Part shown: one piece after another, positions 1 to 9,800 of the stretch
Numbering within the stretch: position 1 is the stretch's first letter
Layout: the number at the start of each line of letters is the position of its first letter
Assembly: GCA_014380615.1 (NCBI GenBank)
Contig: JACMJM010000062.1
Span: forward strand, 1 to 64,000
Direction of reading: 5' to 3'
Origin: Sphingobacteriaceae bacterium
Lineage (GTDB): Bacteria > Bacteroidota > Bacteroidia > Sphingobacteriales > Sphingobacteriaceae
Length of the DNA stretch: 64,000 bases
Made by a program: the position numbers and the translations under genes
The notes under the pieces: model-generated
Databases searched by the model: none
The model's input: the letters and a program-made list of their open reading frames with translations, nothing else
Told to the model about the DNA's origin: nothing

Positions 1-2661
1 ATCTATAGCTGGAGTAGCTCCGCCACTGGATGTAATTCTGTTGGTTGTACCTGAAACTCCTGTAACTGTTCCGCTCCCTTTAGCATTAAGTTGTGTTTGA
101 ATAGCCGAAGTTACCCCACCAACATATCCAAGTTCTGTTGCCGTAACAGACCCTACTGAAGTGGTGGATGGTAATACAACCGTTCCGGTGAAAGTTGGGG
201 CGGCTAGGTTCGCTTTTAAGTCGAGCGCGGTTTGTGTAGCTGTACTTACCGGTTTGCCTGCGTCACTGGTATTGTCAACATTATTTAAGGAAAGGAGTGA
301 TTTGGTTGTCGCCGCCGATAATACTTCGGGTACGCCTGCCCCGGCAGTGGTTCTGCCAAGAATAGAGGCTGTAGCCATATTCGCCATTTTTGCGAGCGTG
401 ACATTGCCGTCTGCGAGTTTTGCTGAGGTTACGGCATTAGAAGCGATGGTGGTTGCATTACCCGTACTGGTTACATCGCCGGTTAAATTAGCGTTTGTAG
501 TTACTGTTGATGCCGTTGTAGCTGTAGCTGCATTACCGGTAGTGTTTTGATTAAGCGTAGGAAAAGAAGTTAATAAGGCAGCGCTTCCGGTAGGGCTTAA
601 GTAATCCGTATCGGCTGTAGCCGCCGATACAGTACCTGATCCGTTTGCTTTCAGAATTCCTGAAACAGTTCCGGCACCACCTTTGGAGGCACTAATCACA
701 TCAGCATTCCACGTTCCGGTAGCCACAGTTCCCAGAGTTGTGATGGAAGTTTGACCAGCATATGTGCCGGCTATATCAATTGCTGGCGTTGCGCCACCGC
801 TCGAAGTAATTCTGTTGGTGGTTCCGGTAACACCTGTTACTGTTCCCGCTCCTTTAGTATTTAATTGTGTTTGAATGGCCGATGTAACGCCGCTCAAATA
901 TCCGATTTCTGTTGCCGTAACAGAACCTACAGAAGTGCTGGAGGGTAATACAACAGTTCCGGTGAAAGTAGGAGCGGCAAGATTCGCTTTTAAATCCAGG
1001 GCGGTTTGTGTTGAGGTGCTAATTGGTTTACCCGCATCGCTGGTATTATCTACATTGTTTAAGGCGAGTAATGTTTTTGCGGTAGATGTAGACAATACTT
1101 CGGGCGCACCTGCCCCTGCAGTGTTTCGTCCCAGAAGCGATGCCGTGCTTACATTTGCCATCTTGGCGAGCGTAACGTTTCCGTCGGCTATTTTCGCTGT
1201 AGTAACTGTATTCGCGGCGAGCGAGGTAGCTGTGCTTCCGGCAGTGCTGGTTATATCCCCGCTAAGGGCGGGCATTGCCGCCGCAGGTATTGTGCCGCTG
1301 GTTAATTGTGTCGCGTTTAAAGCGGTAAGTCCAGATCCGTTACCTGAAGGAACTAAATAATCTGTACCCGCCGTAGCCGCCGAAACAGTACCCGAACCGT
1401 TGGCTTTCAGTAAACCTGTAATGGTTCCGGCTCCGCCTTTTGCGGCGGGAACAACATTATTATAAGTAGTGGTATTGCCAGAGCTCGTAACATCGCCGAC
1501 CATATTCGCATTTGTAGTTACTGTTGTTGCCAGTGTAGCTGTTGCGGCATTGCCTGTTGTATTTTGATTAAGAATAGGAAATGAGGTGAGCGATGCCGCA
1601 CTTCCGGTGGGCGTTAAATAATCTATTTCCGCCGTTGCCGCCGAAACCGCACCTAAACCATTAGCTTTCAGAATTCCGTTAGTAGAGCCCGCGCCTCCCT
1701 TTGAAGCTGCTATAACATCGGCATTCCAGGTACCGGTGGCCACTGTTCCCAAAGTTGTAATAGAGGGCTGACCGATATAGGTGCCGGCAATATCAATTAC
1801 CGGATTAGCCCCGCCGCTGGAGGTGATTTTATTCGCGGTACCGGTAACACTATTTACCGAGCTTCCGCCCAGGGCATTTATTTGAGTTTGTATAGGCGAT
1901 GTTACACCATCAAGATAACCGAGTTCGGTAGCACTTACCGAACCTGCCGATGTAGTAGCGGGTAATGTAACCGTTCCCGTAAAAGTAGGAGAAGCGGTAT
2001 TGGCTTTTAAATTAAGTGCGGATTGAGTGGCGGTACTAACCGGTTTGTTAGCATCGCTCGTATTGTCAACGTTATCTACAGAAAGCACTGTTCTTGCCGC
2101 TGCCGCCGTAAGAACCTCGGGTGAGCCCGCTCCTGCGCTGCTTCGGCCAAGAATAGAGGCGGTGTTAATATTGGCCATTTTTGCTGGTGTAACGGCCCCG
2201 TTTGCAATAGAGGGATTAGGATAGCTGCCTGATAAGTCGCCGCCTGCCGCACCCGTTGGCTTGGCACCAAGGGCGTTTATGGCATAAGGTACACTTAAAA
2301 GTTTTGAGGCCCCCATATTTAAATACCCCGAGCCTAAATTAATCTCCGTTTGTATATATTTCTGTCCGGGATCACTCCAGTTTATGCCCGCAAACGTTCC
2401 GTTAACCGCTGTACCAGCTCCAACATCAATAGTTAGTAGTCCGTATGCGTTGGTTGTTGTAGTATGTGTTTCCTGATATTCGATACTCCCGGCCGCCGAA
2501 CCCTGCCGTATAGAAATTCTTAGAGCTACGCTTTTATTAATCAGTAATGCTCCGTTTGCTCCCCGGGCAACGGCCTGATATTTAAAAGCAAGAGGTTGCG
2601 CGATTGCAGTGCCGCATAGTGCCAATCCGGCGATTAGCATGATAAGTAACAGTTTTTTCAT
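1..2661 (-). CDS. Repeat-rich tail-fibre-like surface protein (3' end outside window)
   Basis: An open frame of 887 codons runs from an ATG at 2659-2661 on the minus strand to the window edge without a stop, so the C-terminus is missing. Residues 1-22 are a clear signal peptide (MKKLLLIMLIAGLALCGTAIAQ without the last residue, ending AIA-Q), followed by a region beginning LAFKYQAVARGANGALL, typical of large exported Bacteroidota fibre proteins. The rest is low-complexity Ala/Thr/Ser/Gly sequence built from at least three divergent repeats. Landmarks that recur are NNVDNTSD..KPVSTATQ, LKAN..APTFTGTV, TELGYLDGVTS and ITTLGTVATGTWNADVI. Such repeats are known from phage tail fibres and from Bacteroidota surface proteins; no other phage gene is nearby, so a cell-surface fibre is more likely. 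It lies 147 bp downstream of a T9SS-sorted protein on the same strand and may be co-transcribed with it. The function is not established. Confidence 0.85.
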   Translation of the reverse strand, partial: MKKLLLIMLIAGLALCGTAIAQPLAFKYQAVARGANGALLINKSVALRISIRQGSAAGSIEYQETHTTTTNAYGLLTIDVGAGTAVNGTFAGINWSDPGQKYIQTEINLGSGYLNMGASKLLSVPYAINALGAKPTGAAGGDLSGSYPNPSIANGAVTPAKMANINTASILGRSSAGAGSPEVLTAAAARTVLSVDNVDNTSDANKPVSTATQSALNLKANTASPTFTGTVTLPATTSAGSVSATELGYLDGVTSPIQTQINALGGSSVNSVTGTANKITSSGGANPVIDIAGTYIGQPSITTLGTVATGTWNADVIAASKGGAGSTNGILKANGLGAVSAATAEIDYLTPTGSAASLTSFPILNQNTTGNAATATLATTVTTNANMVGDVTSSGNTTTYNNVVPAAKGGAGTITGLLKANGSGTVSAATAGTDYLVPSGNGSGLTALNATQLTSGTIPAAAMPALSGDITSTAGSTATSLAANTVTTAKIADGNVTLAKMANVSTASLLGRNTAGAGAPEVLSTSTAKTLLALNNVDNTSDAGKPISTSTQTALDLKANLAAPTFTGTVVLPSSTSVGSVTATEIGYLSGVTSAIQTQLNTKGAGTVTGVTGTTNRITSSGGATPAIDIAGTYAGQTSITTLGTVATGTWNADVISASKGGAGTVSGILKANGSGTVSAATADTDYLSPTGSAALLTSFPTLNQNTTGNAATATTASTVTTNANLTGDVTSTGNATTIASNAVTSAKLADGNVTLAKMANMATASILGRTTAGAGVPEVLSAATTKSLLSLNNVDNTSDAGKPVSTATQTALDLKANLAAPTFTGTVVLPSTTSVGSVTATELGYVGGVTSAIQTQLNAKGSGTVTGVSGTTNRITSSGGATPAID

Positions 2662-2808
2662 CCGAATATAATTTGTTTTTTAATGGCTATGAAGCTATCA
2701 CGGGTTTGTCATTGGCTGACCCTATACCTATGATAATTTTATTTATTAATATGTTGGTACGGTTGCCTTGCCTTCTGAAAATCAAACGGAACAAGGGGCA
2801 ACAGGAGA

Positions 2809-3327
2809 CTAAATTTTGATTAATCTAACCTGTCCTTTAAAGTTGTTGTCGCTTTTGGCCCTAATAAAGTACATGCCTTTTGCCAGGGTGGATACATCCA
2901 TATTTAAATAGAGTAAATCCTCGGGATTATATACAACGGTTTGCGTTTGCAGAACCCGGCCAAGCGCGTCAATAATTTCTATCTGATAGGTGCCTTTAGG
3001 GATTGAATTAAAAGCAAGTTTGATAAGCCCGCTCCTTGTAGGATTCGGAAAAACAACTAACGACGCACTTATGTCGCGGTCGAGGATTTCTTTTATCTCT
3101 ATATCGGGTTGTAAAAATCCTGCCGTTAAATATCTTTTTTCAGCATCATTCACATATAACTCTCCCACAACTTCCCCCATTATAAAACTCAGGCTGTAAT
3201 CACCGTTTACCAGGCTTTCTCCCGCCGAACAGTTAGCATCACGATAAATAGTTTGAGATGTTGACCTGAATGCAAAACCTGTGAAGAATAGAAATAAAAG
3301 AATTGTCGACAGTTGTTTCATAGACAC
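2809..3327 (-). CDS. Small exported protein with T9SS type A sorting domain
   Basis: A 172-aa protein. The N-terminus carries a signal peptide (two possible starts, M1 and M3; cleavage after about residue 24, near FRSTSQ). The middle (residues 27-85) contains INGDYSLSF-type sequence seen in short Bacteroidota exported proteins. The last 80 residues form a type A T9SS C-terminal domain, with the hallmark FPNPTRSG near residue 95, a central IIDALGRVL segment and the terminal GMYFIRAKS...VRLIKI. In the T9SS this domain directs passage through the outer membrane and is cleaved at the surface. There is little room for an enzymatic domain, so it may be a surface accessory of the large repeat protein encoded 147 bp downstream. 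It is transcribed divergently from the esterase at 3507 across a 179-bp gap. Confidence 0.85.
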   Translation of the reverse strand: MSMKQLSTILLFLFFTGFAFRSTSQTIYRDANCSAGESLVNGDYSLSFIMGEVVGELYVNDAEKRYLTAGFLQPDIEIKEILDRDISASLVVFPNPTRSGLIKLAFNSIPKGTYQIEIIDALGRVLQTQTVVYNPEDLLYLNMDVSTLAKGMYFIRAKSDNNFKGQVRLIKI

Positions 3328-3506
3328 CTTAAAGTACGATAAAAATATTAATACAAATGAAATTTATTTTACAAAAAATTCATAACCGGCTAAAGTATAA
3401 CCAGTTCAATTTAATTTTTTAGGGTTATTTTATTATGTACAACGATAAATAATTATATTACAGGAGGTGTAAAGCATTTTTTAACTTGCGGGCATAATCA
3501 GGTTAT

Positions 3507-4625
3507 ATGCTGAGGCTGGTATTTCTCTTACTATTATTATTGCTCTCTTTGCTTACAGTGTTTAAGGCTTTTACCTATCACTTATGGCTGGCCGCAGTTT
3601 TGGTGACGGAATTTCCGGCTGTATTTATCCTGATCTCCGCCATTTTTCTAATTTGGGGATCTCGTGAGGCTAACTATCAGATACCGGGTACTGTTGCCGG
3701 GGTTATAGCTATCCTTTTATTTTGCAGCCCTGTTGTAAGATCGTACTATGCTGGAATGAATCTGGAAAATGATCTGGACAAGGCTTTTGGTGCTTCCTCA
3801 AAAAAACAAAACTCAGTTTTTAGTGCCGCCAGAATGCTTAGAGGAAGCGGGCAGAAAGAGATTCGGCCACAAACCCATACGTACATCGCATACCCCGAAA
3901 AAAATTTAACGCTCGATTTTTATACTTCCGCCCTTAGCGGGAAGAGAGCCTGTGTGGTGGTAGTGCATGGTGGTTCATGGAAAAGCGGCGACAATAAGCA
4001 GCTTCCGGAACTGAACACTTACCTTGCCCATGCCGGATACCATGTGGCGGCAATAAATTATCGGCTTGCTCCAAAATACCAAAGCCCTTCGGCGGTTAAC
4101 GATGTGCGAAAAGCCTTAGATTATCTTCGAAAACATTCAGGGCAACTCCGTATTGATACCAACAACTTTGTTTTACTGGGCCGCTCGGCCGGGGCTCAAA
4201 TAGCACTTCTGGCGGCGTATACTTTACATGATAGGGGGATAAAAGGAGTAATTGATTTTTACGGCCCGGCAGATATGGTATGGGGATATTCTGTGCCCTC
4301 TAATCCATTGGTAATGAATTCCCGGAAGGTGATGGAAGATTACCTCGGCGGCACTTATACGGAAGTGCCCGAAAATTACCGGAATAGTTCCCCCATAGAG
4401 TTTGTATCGAAAACCTCCGTTCCAACTTTAATTATTCACGGAGAAAACGATGTGCTGGTAGCGTACGAACATAGCAGAAGATTGCATTCAAAACTTAACC
4501 GGCTGGGAGTGAAAAATTATTTTCTAAGCCTGCCCTGGGCCACACATGGTTTCGACTACACTATAAAGGGCCCTGGGGGGCAGTTATCGGCGTTTGCGGT
4601 AGTGGTTTTTTTAAAGAAATTATAG
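3507..4625 (+). CDS. Membrane-anchored alpha/beta hydrolase (BD-FAE/esterase-lipase type)
   Basis: A 372-aa protein in two parts. Residues 1-80 hold two or three hydrophobic helices (1-20, 25-50, 62-80), so it is inner-membrane anchored. Residues 125-372 are an alpha/beta hydrolase. The oxyanion-hole motif HGGSW is at 154-158, the nucleophile elbow GRSAG at 225-229 (Ser227), and the likely acid and base are Asp315 (HGENDVL) and His347 (THGFD). This architecture matches the carboxylesterase/BD-FAE group, which hydrolyses esters of small or carbohydrate-linked substrates; the natural substrate cannot be read from sequence. All catalytic residues are present, so it is probably active. It stands alone between divergent surface genes and a MITE-like repeat. 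Confidence 0.88.
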   Translation: MLRLVFLLLLLLLSLLTVFKAFTYHLWLAAVLVTEFPAVFILISAIFLIWGSREANYQIPGTVAGVIAILLFCSPVVRSYYAGMNLENDLDKAFGASSKKQNSVFSAARMLRGSGQKEIRPQTHTYIAYPEKNLTLDFYTSALSGKRACVVVVHGGSWKSGDNKQLPELNTYLAHAGYHVAAINYRLAPKYQSPSAVNDVRKALDYLRKHSGQLRIDTNNFVLLGRSAGAQIALLAAYTLHDRGIKGVIDFYGPADMVWGYSVPSNPLVMNSRKVMEDYLGGTYTEVPENYRNSSPIEFVSKTSVPTLIIHGENDVLVAYEHSRRLHSKLNRLGVKNYFLSLPWATHGFDYTIKGPGGQLSAFAVVVFLKKL

Positions 4626-4655
4626 TATTTCCTTTTCGGCTTTTTTACGTGCGAA

Positions 4656-4817
4656 TACGGCTTTGTAGGGAAATCGCTTTTTAAATTATAAAGCTTTAAC
4701 ACTGTACATCCATCTTCCGAAATTGGATTAATTGCGAAAAAACTTGCCAAAAGTTTGGAACTTTTGGCAAGTTCGGGGCTTAAAAAAGTTAAAAGCGATT
4801 TCCCTGTACGGCTTTGT
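4656..4817. mobile_element. MITE-like element with 15-bp terminal inverted repeats and flanking direct repeat
   Basis: The terminal inverted repeats are AGGGAAATCGCTTTT at 4667-4681 and its exact complement AAAAGCGATTTCCCT at 4791-4805. They enclose about 110 bp without a gene, within which is a perfect 15-bp-arm palindrome (AACTTGCCAAAAGTT, 3-nt loop, 4741-4773). The direct repeat TACGGCTTTGT flanks the unit (4656-4666 and 4807-4817), as a target-site duplication would. Read on the minus strand the inner palindrome is followed by TTTTTT, so it could also act as a terminator. A non-autonomous miniature transposon is inferred; no transposase is present. The remaining non-coding sequence at 4819-5033 shows nothing further that I can support. 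Confidence 0.6.
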
Positions 4818-5033
4818 AAAATTTTTGTTTGAATTAATTAATTATTTATATTCGCCGAACCAAAACCATATCATATGAAAAAAAATTTACCTTTTACCAT
4901 TCCGATTCCATTCCAAGGCTGATTTAGCTCTAAAAATACAGGTGGAATTTACTTGTGTAGCTACACTATTTTATCTCTCAAATAATAATTCCGGTATCGC
5001 CGGTCTTGAATACTGTTTTTTTAAGCCTTAAAG

Positions 5034-6764
5034 ATGTTTCTCCATAGTTGTTGGTTATTGCTAGCCATAATTATTGTTTTAATGAGTTTGTCTGCCAATG
5101 CCCAACGTTTGGATGCTATTGGCAAAGCCGACCCATTAAAGATCTCTGGCAGTTTTTCAACCAATCAAATCGCTTATTTTGGGGGTGGGAATGGGAATGG
5201 CAGAGATCCTTATACGTTATTTGTAACCGGTAATTTAAATTTAGATATATACGGTTGGGCAGTTCCTCTTGGATTTTCAATTTCTAATCAAAGTAAAGGC
5301 AGATTTCAGCAGCCCTTTAATCAATATAGTCTTCATCCATCTTATAAATGGGTAACGGCACATGTTGGTTATACTTCAATGTCGTTTTCGAGCTACACAT
5401 TAAATAATCATCTATTTTCTGGTGTTGGAGCGGATTTAGCTCCTAAAGGGCCTTTCAAGTTCAATTTAATGTATGGCAGACTACAGAAGGCGGTAGTAAC
5501 AGATAGTTCGACCGTGAACGGAAGTATTGACCCTGCATTCAAAAGAATGGGATATGGCTTGAAAGGAACTTACTCCCGCAAGCGCGATTTTTTAAGTTTG
5601 ATTCTTTTTAAGGCGAAAGACGATGTCAATTCCAATCTGGCTATCAACCGGAACTCTCTCATTACACCCCAGGAAAACTTTGTTTCCGGCATCAACATCA
5701 GCAAGATCTTTCTTAAGAAGTTTATTATCACAGGCGAACTTGGTTTAAGTGCACTTACTCGTAATCAATGGTCGCAACAGGATAGTGGACGGCAAGCGGC
5801 AAGCGTATTTGCGCCCGTACTTAACCTAAACCGTTCAACAGCCTTGTATACAGCCTACAAAGGAAATCTTGCATATGGAGGCAAGAAGTATACCGTGGGG
5901 CTTGGATATGAGCGGGTTGCCCCAGAGTACAAAACTCTAGGTGCCTATTATTTTACTAACGACTTCGAAAACATTACTGTGAATGTGTCAACCAAAATGC
6001 TTAAGGATAAGCTGTCACTGGCTGCAACATCCGGAATCCAACATGATGATCTCAGAAAGGATAAGCAAAGCGCAACGAGCCGGTTTGTGGGTTCATTAAA
6101 CATGGCCTACCAGTTTAATAAGAAACTGAGTATCACTACAACCTATTCAAGTTTTCAATCTTTCGTAAATATACGGCCAGCCTTTAATCAGATTAATGCC
6201 TTAACTCCCTACGACAATCTGGATACGCTAAACTATACCCAGATCTCCCAGAACATTAACGTAAATGCCAACTATGTTCTCCGCCAGGATAAGGAGAAAA
6301 CTGGTGTTTTGAACGCCAACTTTTCGCTGATGACTTCAGCAGATAAGCAAGGTGGCAATACCCAGAATTCAGGAGGGGCCTTCTATAATTTCAACGCATC
6401 TTACTCCATCAGTCTGGTCCCAAAAAATCTTTCTATAAATTATAGCTTGAATGCAAGTACCAGTAAGGGAGGGCCTATGCGAACCACCACTCTTGGACCT
6501 ACCATTGGGGCGAACAGAACTTTCTTTGATAAAAAGGTTCGATCAGGGCTTAGTACTTCCTGGAATGGGAGCTTCAACGAAGGAAAGCCAGGCAGCAGTG
6601 TTTTGAATCTTCGGATAAATAGCAGCTATGTTGTAAAGAAGAAACATAACCTCAACCTGAGTATGGTGGCTTTAAGCCGGGGGGCTCAGAAAACCAGCAC
6701 TAGAGCGAACAGTCGAAGTTTCAGAGAATTTACTACCACATTGGGGTATAACTATAATTTTTAA
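5034..6764 (+). CDS. Outer-membrane beta-barrel protein, first gene of the giant surface block
   Basis: A 576-aa protein with a signal peptide (residues 1-24, ending SANA-Q) and then continuous amphipathic beta-strand patterns to the C-terminus, ending in the aromatic signature TTLGYNYNF expected of a barrel inserted by BamA. I see no plug, carboxypeptidase-like or OmpA domain, so it is not a TonB receptor. It is longer than PorP/SprF-type T9SS partners (about 300 aa). The next gene, encoding the giant toxin-like protein, starts 42 bp downstream on the same strand. An outer-membrane anchor or conduit for the products of this block is a reasonable inference, but no sequence motif proves it. 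Confidence 0.75.
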   Translation: MFLHSCWLLLAIIIVLMSLSANAQRLDAIGKADPLKISGSFSTNQIAYFGGGNGNGRDPYTLFVTGNLNLDIYGWAVPLGFSISNQSKGRFQQPFNQYSLHPSYKWVTAHVGYTSMSFSSYTLNNHLFSGVGADLAPKGPFKFNLMYGRLQKAVVTDSSTVNGSIDPAFKRMGYGLKGTYSRKRDFLSLILFKAKDDVNSNLAINRNSLITPQENFVSGINISKIFLKKFIITGELGLSALTRNQWSQQDSGRQAASVFAPVLNLNRSTALYTAYKGNLAYGGKKYTVGLGYERVAPEYKTLGAYYFTNDFENITVNVSTKMLKDKLSLAATSGIQHDDLRKDKQSATSRFVGSLNMAYQFNKKLSITTTYSSFQSFVNIRPAFNQINALTPYDNLDTLNYTQISQNINVNANYVLRQDKEKTGVLNANFSLMTSADKQGGNTQNSGGAFYNFNASYSISLVPKNLSINYSLNASTSKGGPMRTTTLGPTIGANRTFFDKKVRSGLSTSWNGSFNEGKPGSSVLNLRINSSYVVKKKHNLNLSMVALSRGAQKTSTRANSRSFREFTTTLGYNYNF

Positions 6765-6806
6765 ATATAATTAACAGCTTTTAACATAATAAACCCTTTA
6801 CTATCG

Positions 6807-9800
6807 GTGAATTTTTACAAAAGGTTTTTATCAGTCATTCTAACAGTTTTAGGCTGTTTCGCTGCAGGCTCATCAAACGCGCAGCAGGTTTATCCGGTTC
6901 AGGCAAATTTGAGGCTAACCCCTCCTTATAGTCTGTATTTAAGCGACTATACCGCTCCCGGTGCTCAGAAATTACAACTAGACCTTTTTCTTAAAGATCT
7001 GACGAAGAATAATTATCCGTTCAGACTTCGTGTAAGGATTGAAGGTTTCGGTATTACGATTTCAAGCAAACCCGATTTCTCTGTTACGCCTCTCTATCTT
7101 AACTCGGGAGAAATGAGGGTGATCTATGGCGACGAACTTTCCATATACCTCGATCCGGCTAACCTTGTATTTCAGGGCTTGGACCTGAATTCCTTCCAGG
7201 CGGCAGGTGGAAAATTGCCCGAAGGTGTTTATCGGATCACCTTTGAAGTACAAGATTTTTACAACAAAAAAGTCGTATCGAATGCAGGGACTACCGTATT
7301 AGCGGCTTATCTCAGCTATCCTCCCATCATCAATATGCCGTTCAATAATACCATTGTTACGGCGCTTAACCCTCAGAACGTTTTATTTCAATGGACACCA
7401 CGACATACGGGTTCCATTAACGCTGCCTATAATGTGGCTTATAAGTTTTCATTGGTAGAACTCAATCCACCAAACCGCGACCCAAACGATGCGATAAACA
7501 CTTCGGTACCCTTGTTCCAAACCTTTACCGACCAAACCTTTCTGGCTTACGGTGCGGCGGAACCTCAATTAACTAAGGGAAATAACTATGCCGTTAGAGT
7601 ACAGGCAGTTGAGGCCACTGGGAGAGACATCTTTGTAAATAACGGATACAGCGAGGTTGTTAAATTTACTTACGGCACACCTTGCGAAACCCCAAATTAT
7701 GTATTTGCAGAGGTAGCAGGTTCAAACAGCATTAAAGTAAGCTGGGGGCAATTACCTAATCAGGTATCTTTTGCTATTCGCTACAGAGAAGCCAATAATG
7801 CGAGCGCTGCATGGTTCGAACAAGTAACTAATGAAACTTCTTACATTATCTCCGGCTTGCGCTCGGGCAGAGTATACGAATACCAGGTTAAAGCCGAGTG
7901 CTCTGGTCTTTACGGAGACTATACCCCGGTTCAAACCTTCCAGGTGCCAGACGAAAGTATGTTGCAGGGAGATTTGGTCTGCGGACAAACTCAGAGCACA
8001 TCAACCCTTGCCAACGATGCACTTAATATCTTAACCCCCGGCATGTTCTTTATGGCTGGTAGCTTCCCGGTAACGGTAACAGAAGTGAGTGGAGGTAATG
8101 GCGTATTTAGCGGGACAGGCACGATCGGAATACCCTTACTAAACAAGCTTAACTTTCTGGTTACGTTCAGTAGCATCAGTATTAATGCCGATCTGAAGCT
8201 TATTAATGGTAAAGTAAGCGTAGCGAGGCAAACGCTTGAACAATCGCAAGACCAGCTAGTTGCCGATCTAACTATAACGCCGGATGCAACCGGGCATGCG
8301 ACTGCTATAGTAAAAGATAATCTTCCAAATATTATCAATGTAACGATACCCTCGCCAACAGTACTGCCTGTTTATGTTCCTGCTTCTAACACAATCACCT
8401 TCGAGGCAATTATTGAGGACGGGAATGACGAAACCAATACTCCGCAAACTATTACCATACAGCTTCAGGAGGGACAACCTCCTTATGTATTCCAGGATAA
8501 AAATGGCCAAACCTATGAGGTGGCTAAAGACGGGACAGTAACAAATAGAGGGAAAATTAATGCCTCCGAGTTAACCGCGGGAAGCACACTTACCGCTAAA
8601 GCGATCAGCACAGAAAAGGGCAAGGTTATTTTTAGCGCTCCAGGGCAGAAATATGGCTTTGATACCTTCAATTCAACCCTGAAGGGTAATGCAAAGTATA
8701 ATGTTCACTACACGCTGGCAAATGACGGCACGGCAGACAATCGCATCAGCTGGAAGTCTGTGGAGGCCGGTAAAGGCGACCAACTAGTAGCCAGACTTGA
8801 AAAGACCGACCAATCTCTCGACCCTAATAAGCTTGAGTTTAGAAACGGTAGGGGTGAGCCTGTTGACTTTAAGCATGATCTGGGTTCGTTAACCTACACC
8901 ATTAATATTGTTGGAGCACCTGGGGGCACGGAGAGAGAGATCTATGCTTTCTATTTAACAGGTTCGGCAAAAGATGCCGGTATTAACCTGGGAAAGGTAA
9001 ACGTCAGCAGCTTTAATCCGATTGCGAAAAAGGTTGTGATTGTTCCGGTGAATGGAGCGGGAGCGGGACTAAGTGCATCCAGTATTCAAGCTTCATTAAA
9101 TGAAATTTACCAGCAGGCAGTTGTAAGCTGGGATGTGCGGGTAGCAGATGATTTTTCTGATATCACCTTGAGTTCAGACAATGACGGGCTGGATGTAGGC
9201 AACAGTAATGAACTGAGCGCTTATACCGGCGAGCAAAAAGCTTTGACATTATCTTATAAGGCTGGGCATTCTTTAGAAAATGGCACTTATTACATTTTCA
9301 TAGTTGACAGATTCTCCGATGCCGCACAGGATGGTTATATGGTTCGTGGCGGTCAGGTAGGATTTGTTAAAGCCGGTTCTGGTGTTTCTCGCGCAATAGC
9401 ACATGAACTTGGGCACGGTGCTTTTAGTCTCTCGCATACTTGGGAGGAAATAGGCGGCGCGAAGGGTGCAACAGCTAACTTGATGGATTATGATGGGGGC
9501 ACCGAATTGTGGTATTCTCAATGGAAATACTTGCGTAACCCGGATGTGATCTTTAGACCGTTTTTAAGTGACGACGAGGGGGCTGTTATTTCACAGTCGT
9601 ACTTCCTTGATCCCAGCGGAAAGCCGTTTCGGTTAAAATCTCGTGATGGTCAGGGGCTTTACGACAAAATAATAGAGCCGAAGACCCGCACTCAGCCTAA
9701 TGGATGCTTGTTAGGATTCAGGGTTAATGATATTGAGTATGAGGCAAGTTTTTCAGGCAATGTATTCACTGGATATCACCCAAAACTAGGGGGGGCGAAA

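Noticed and set aside
161-2224. Plus-strand open frames of 65-161 aa
   Set aside because: They are antisense shadows of the repeat protein at 1-2661: they recur at the repeats, and their sequences mirror the opposite strand.
4875-4922. Leader peptide of 15 codons (MKKNLPFTIPIPFQG)
   Set aside because: It is in the AT-rich gap far from the next start, with no attenuator structure; chance is the simpler explanation.
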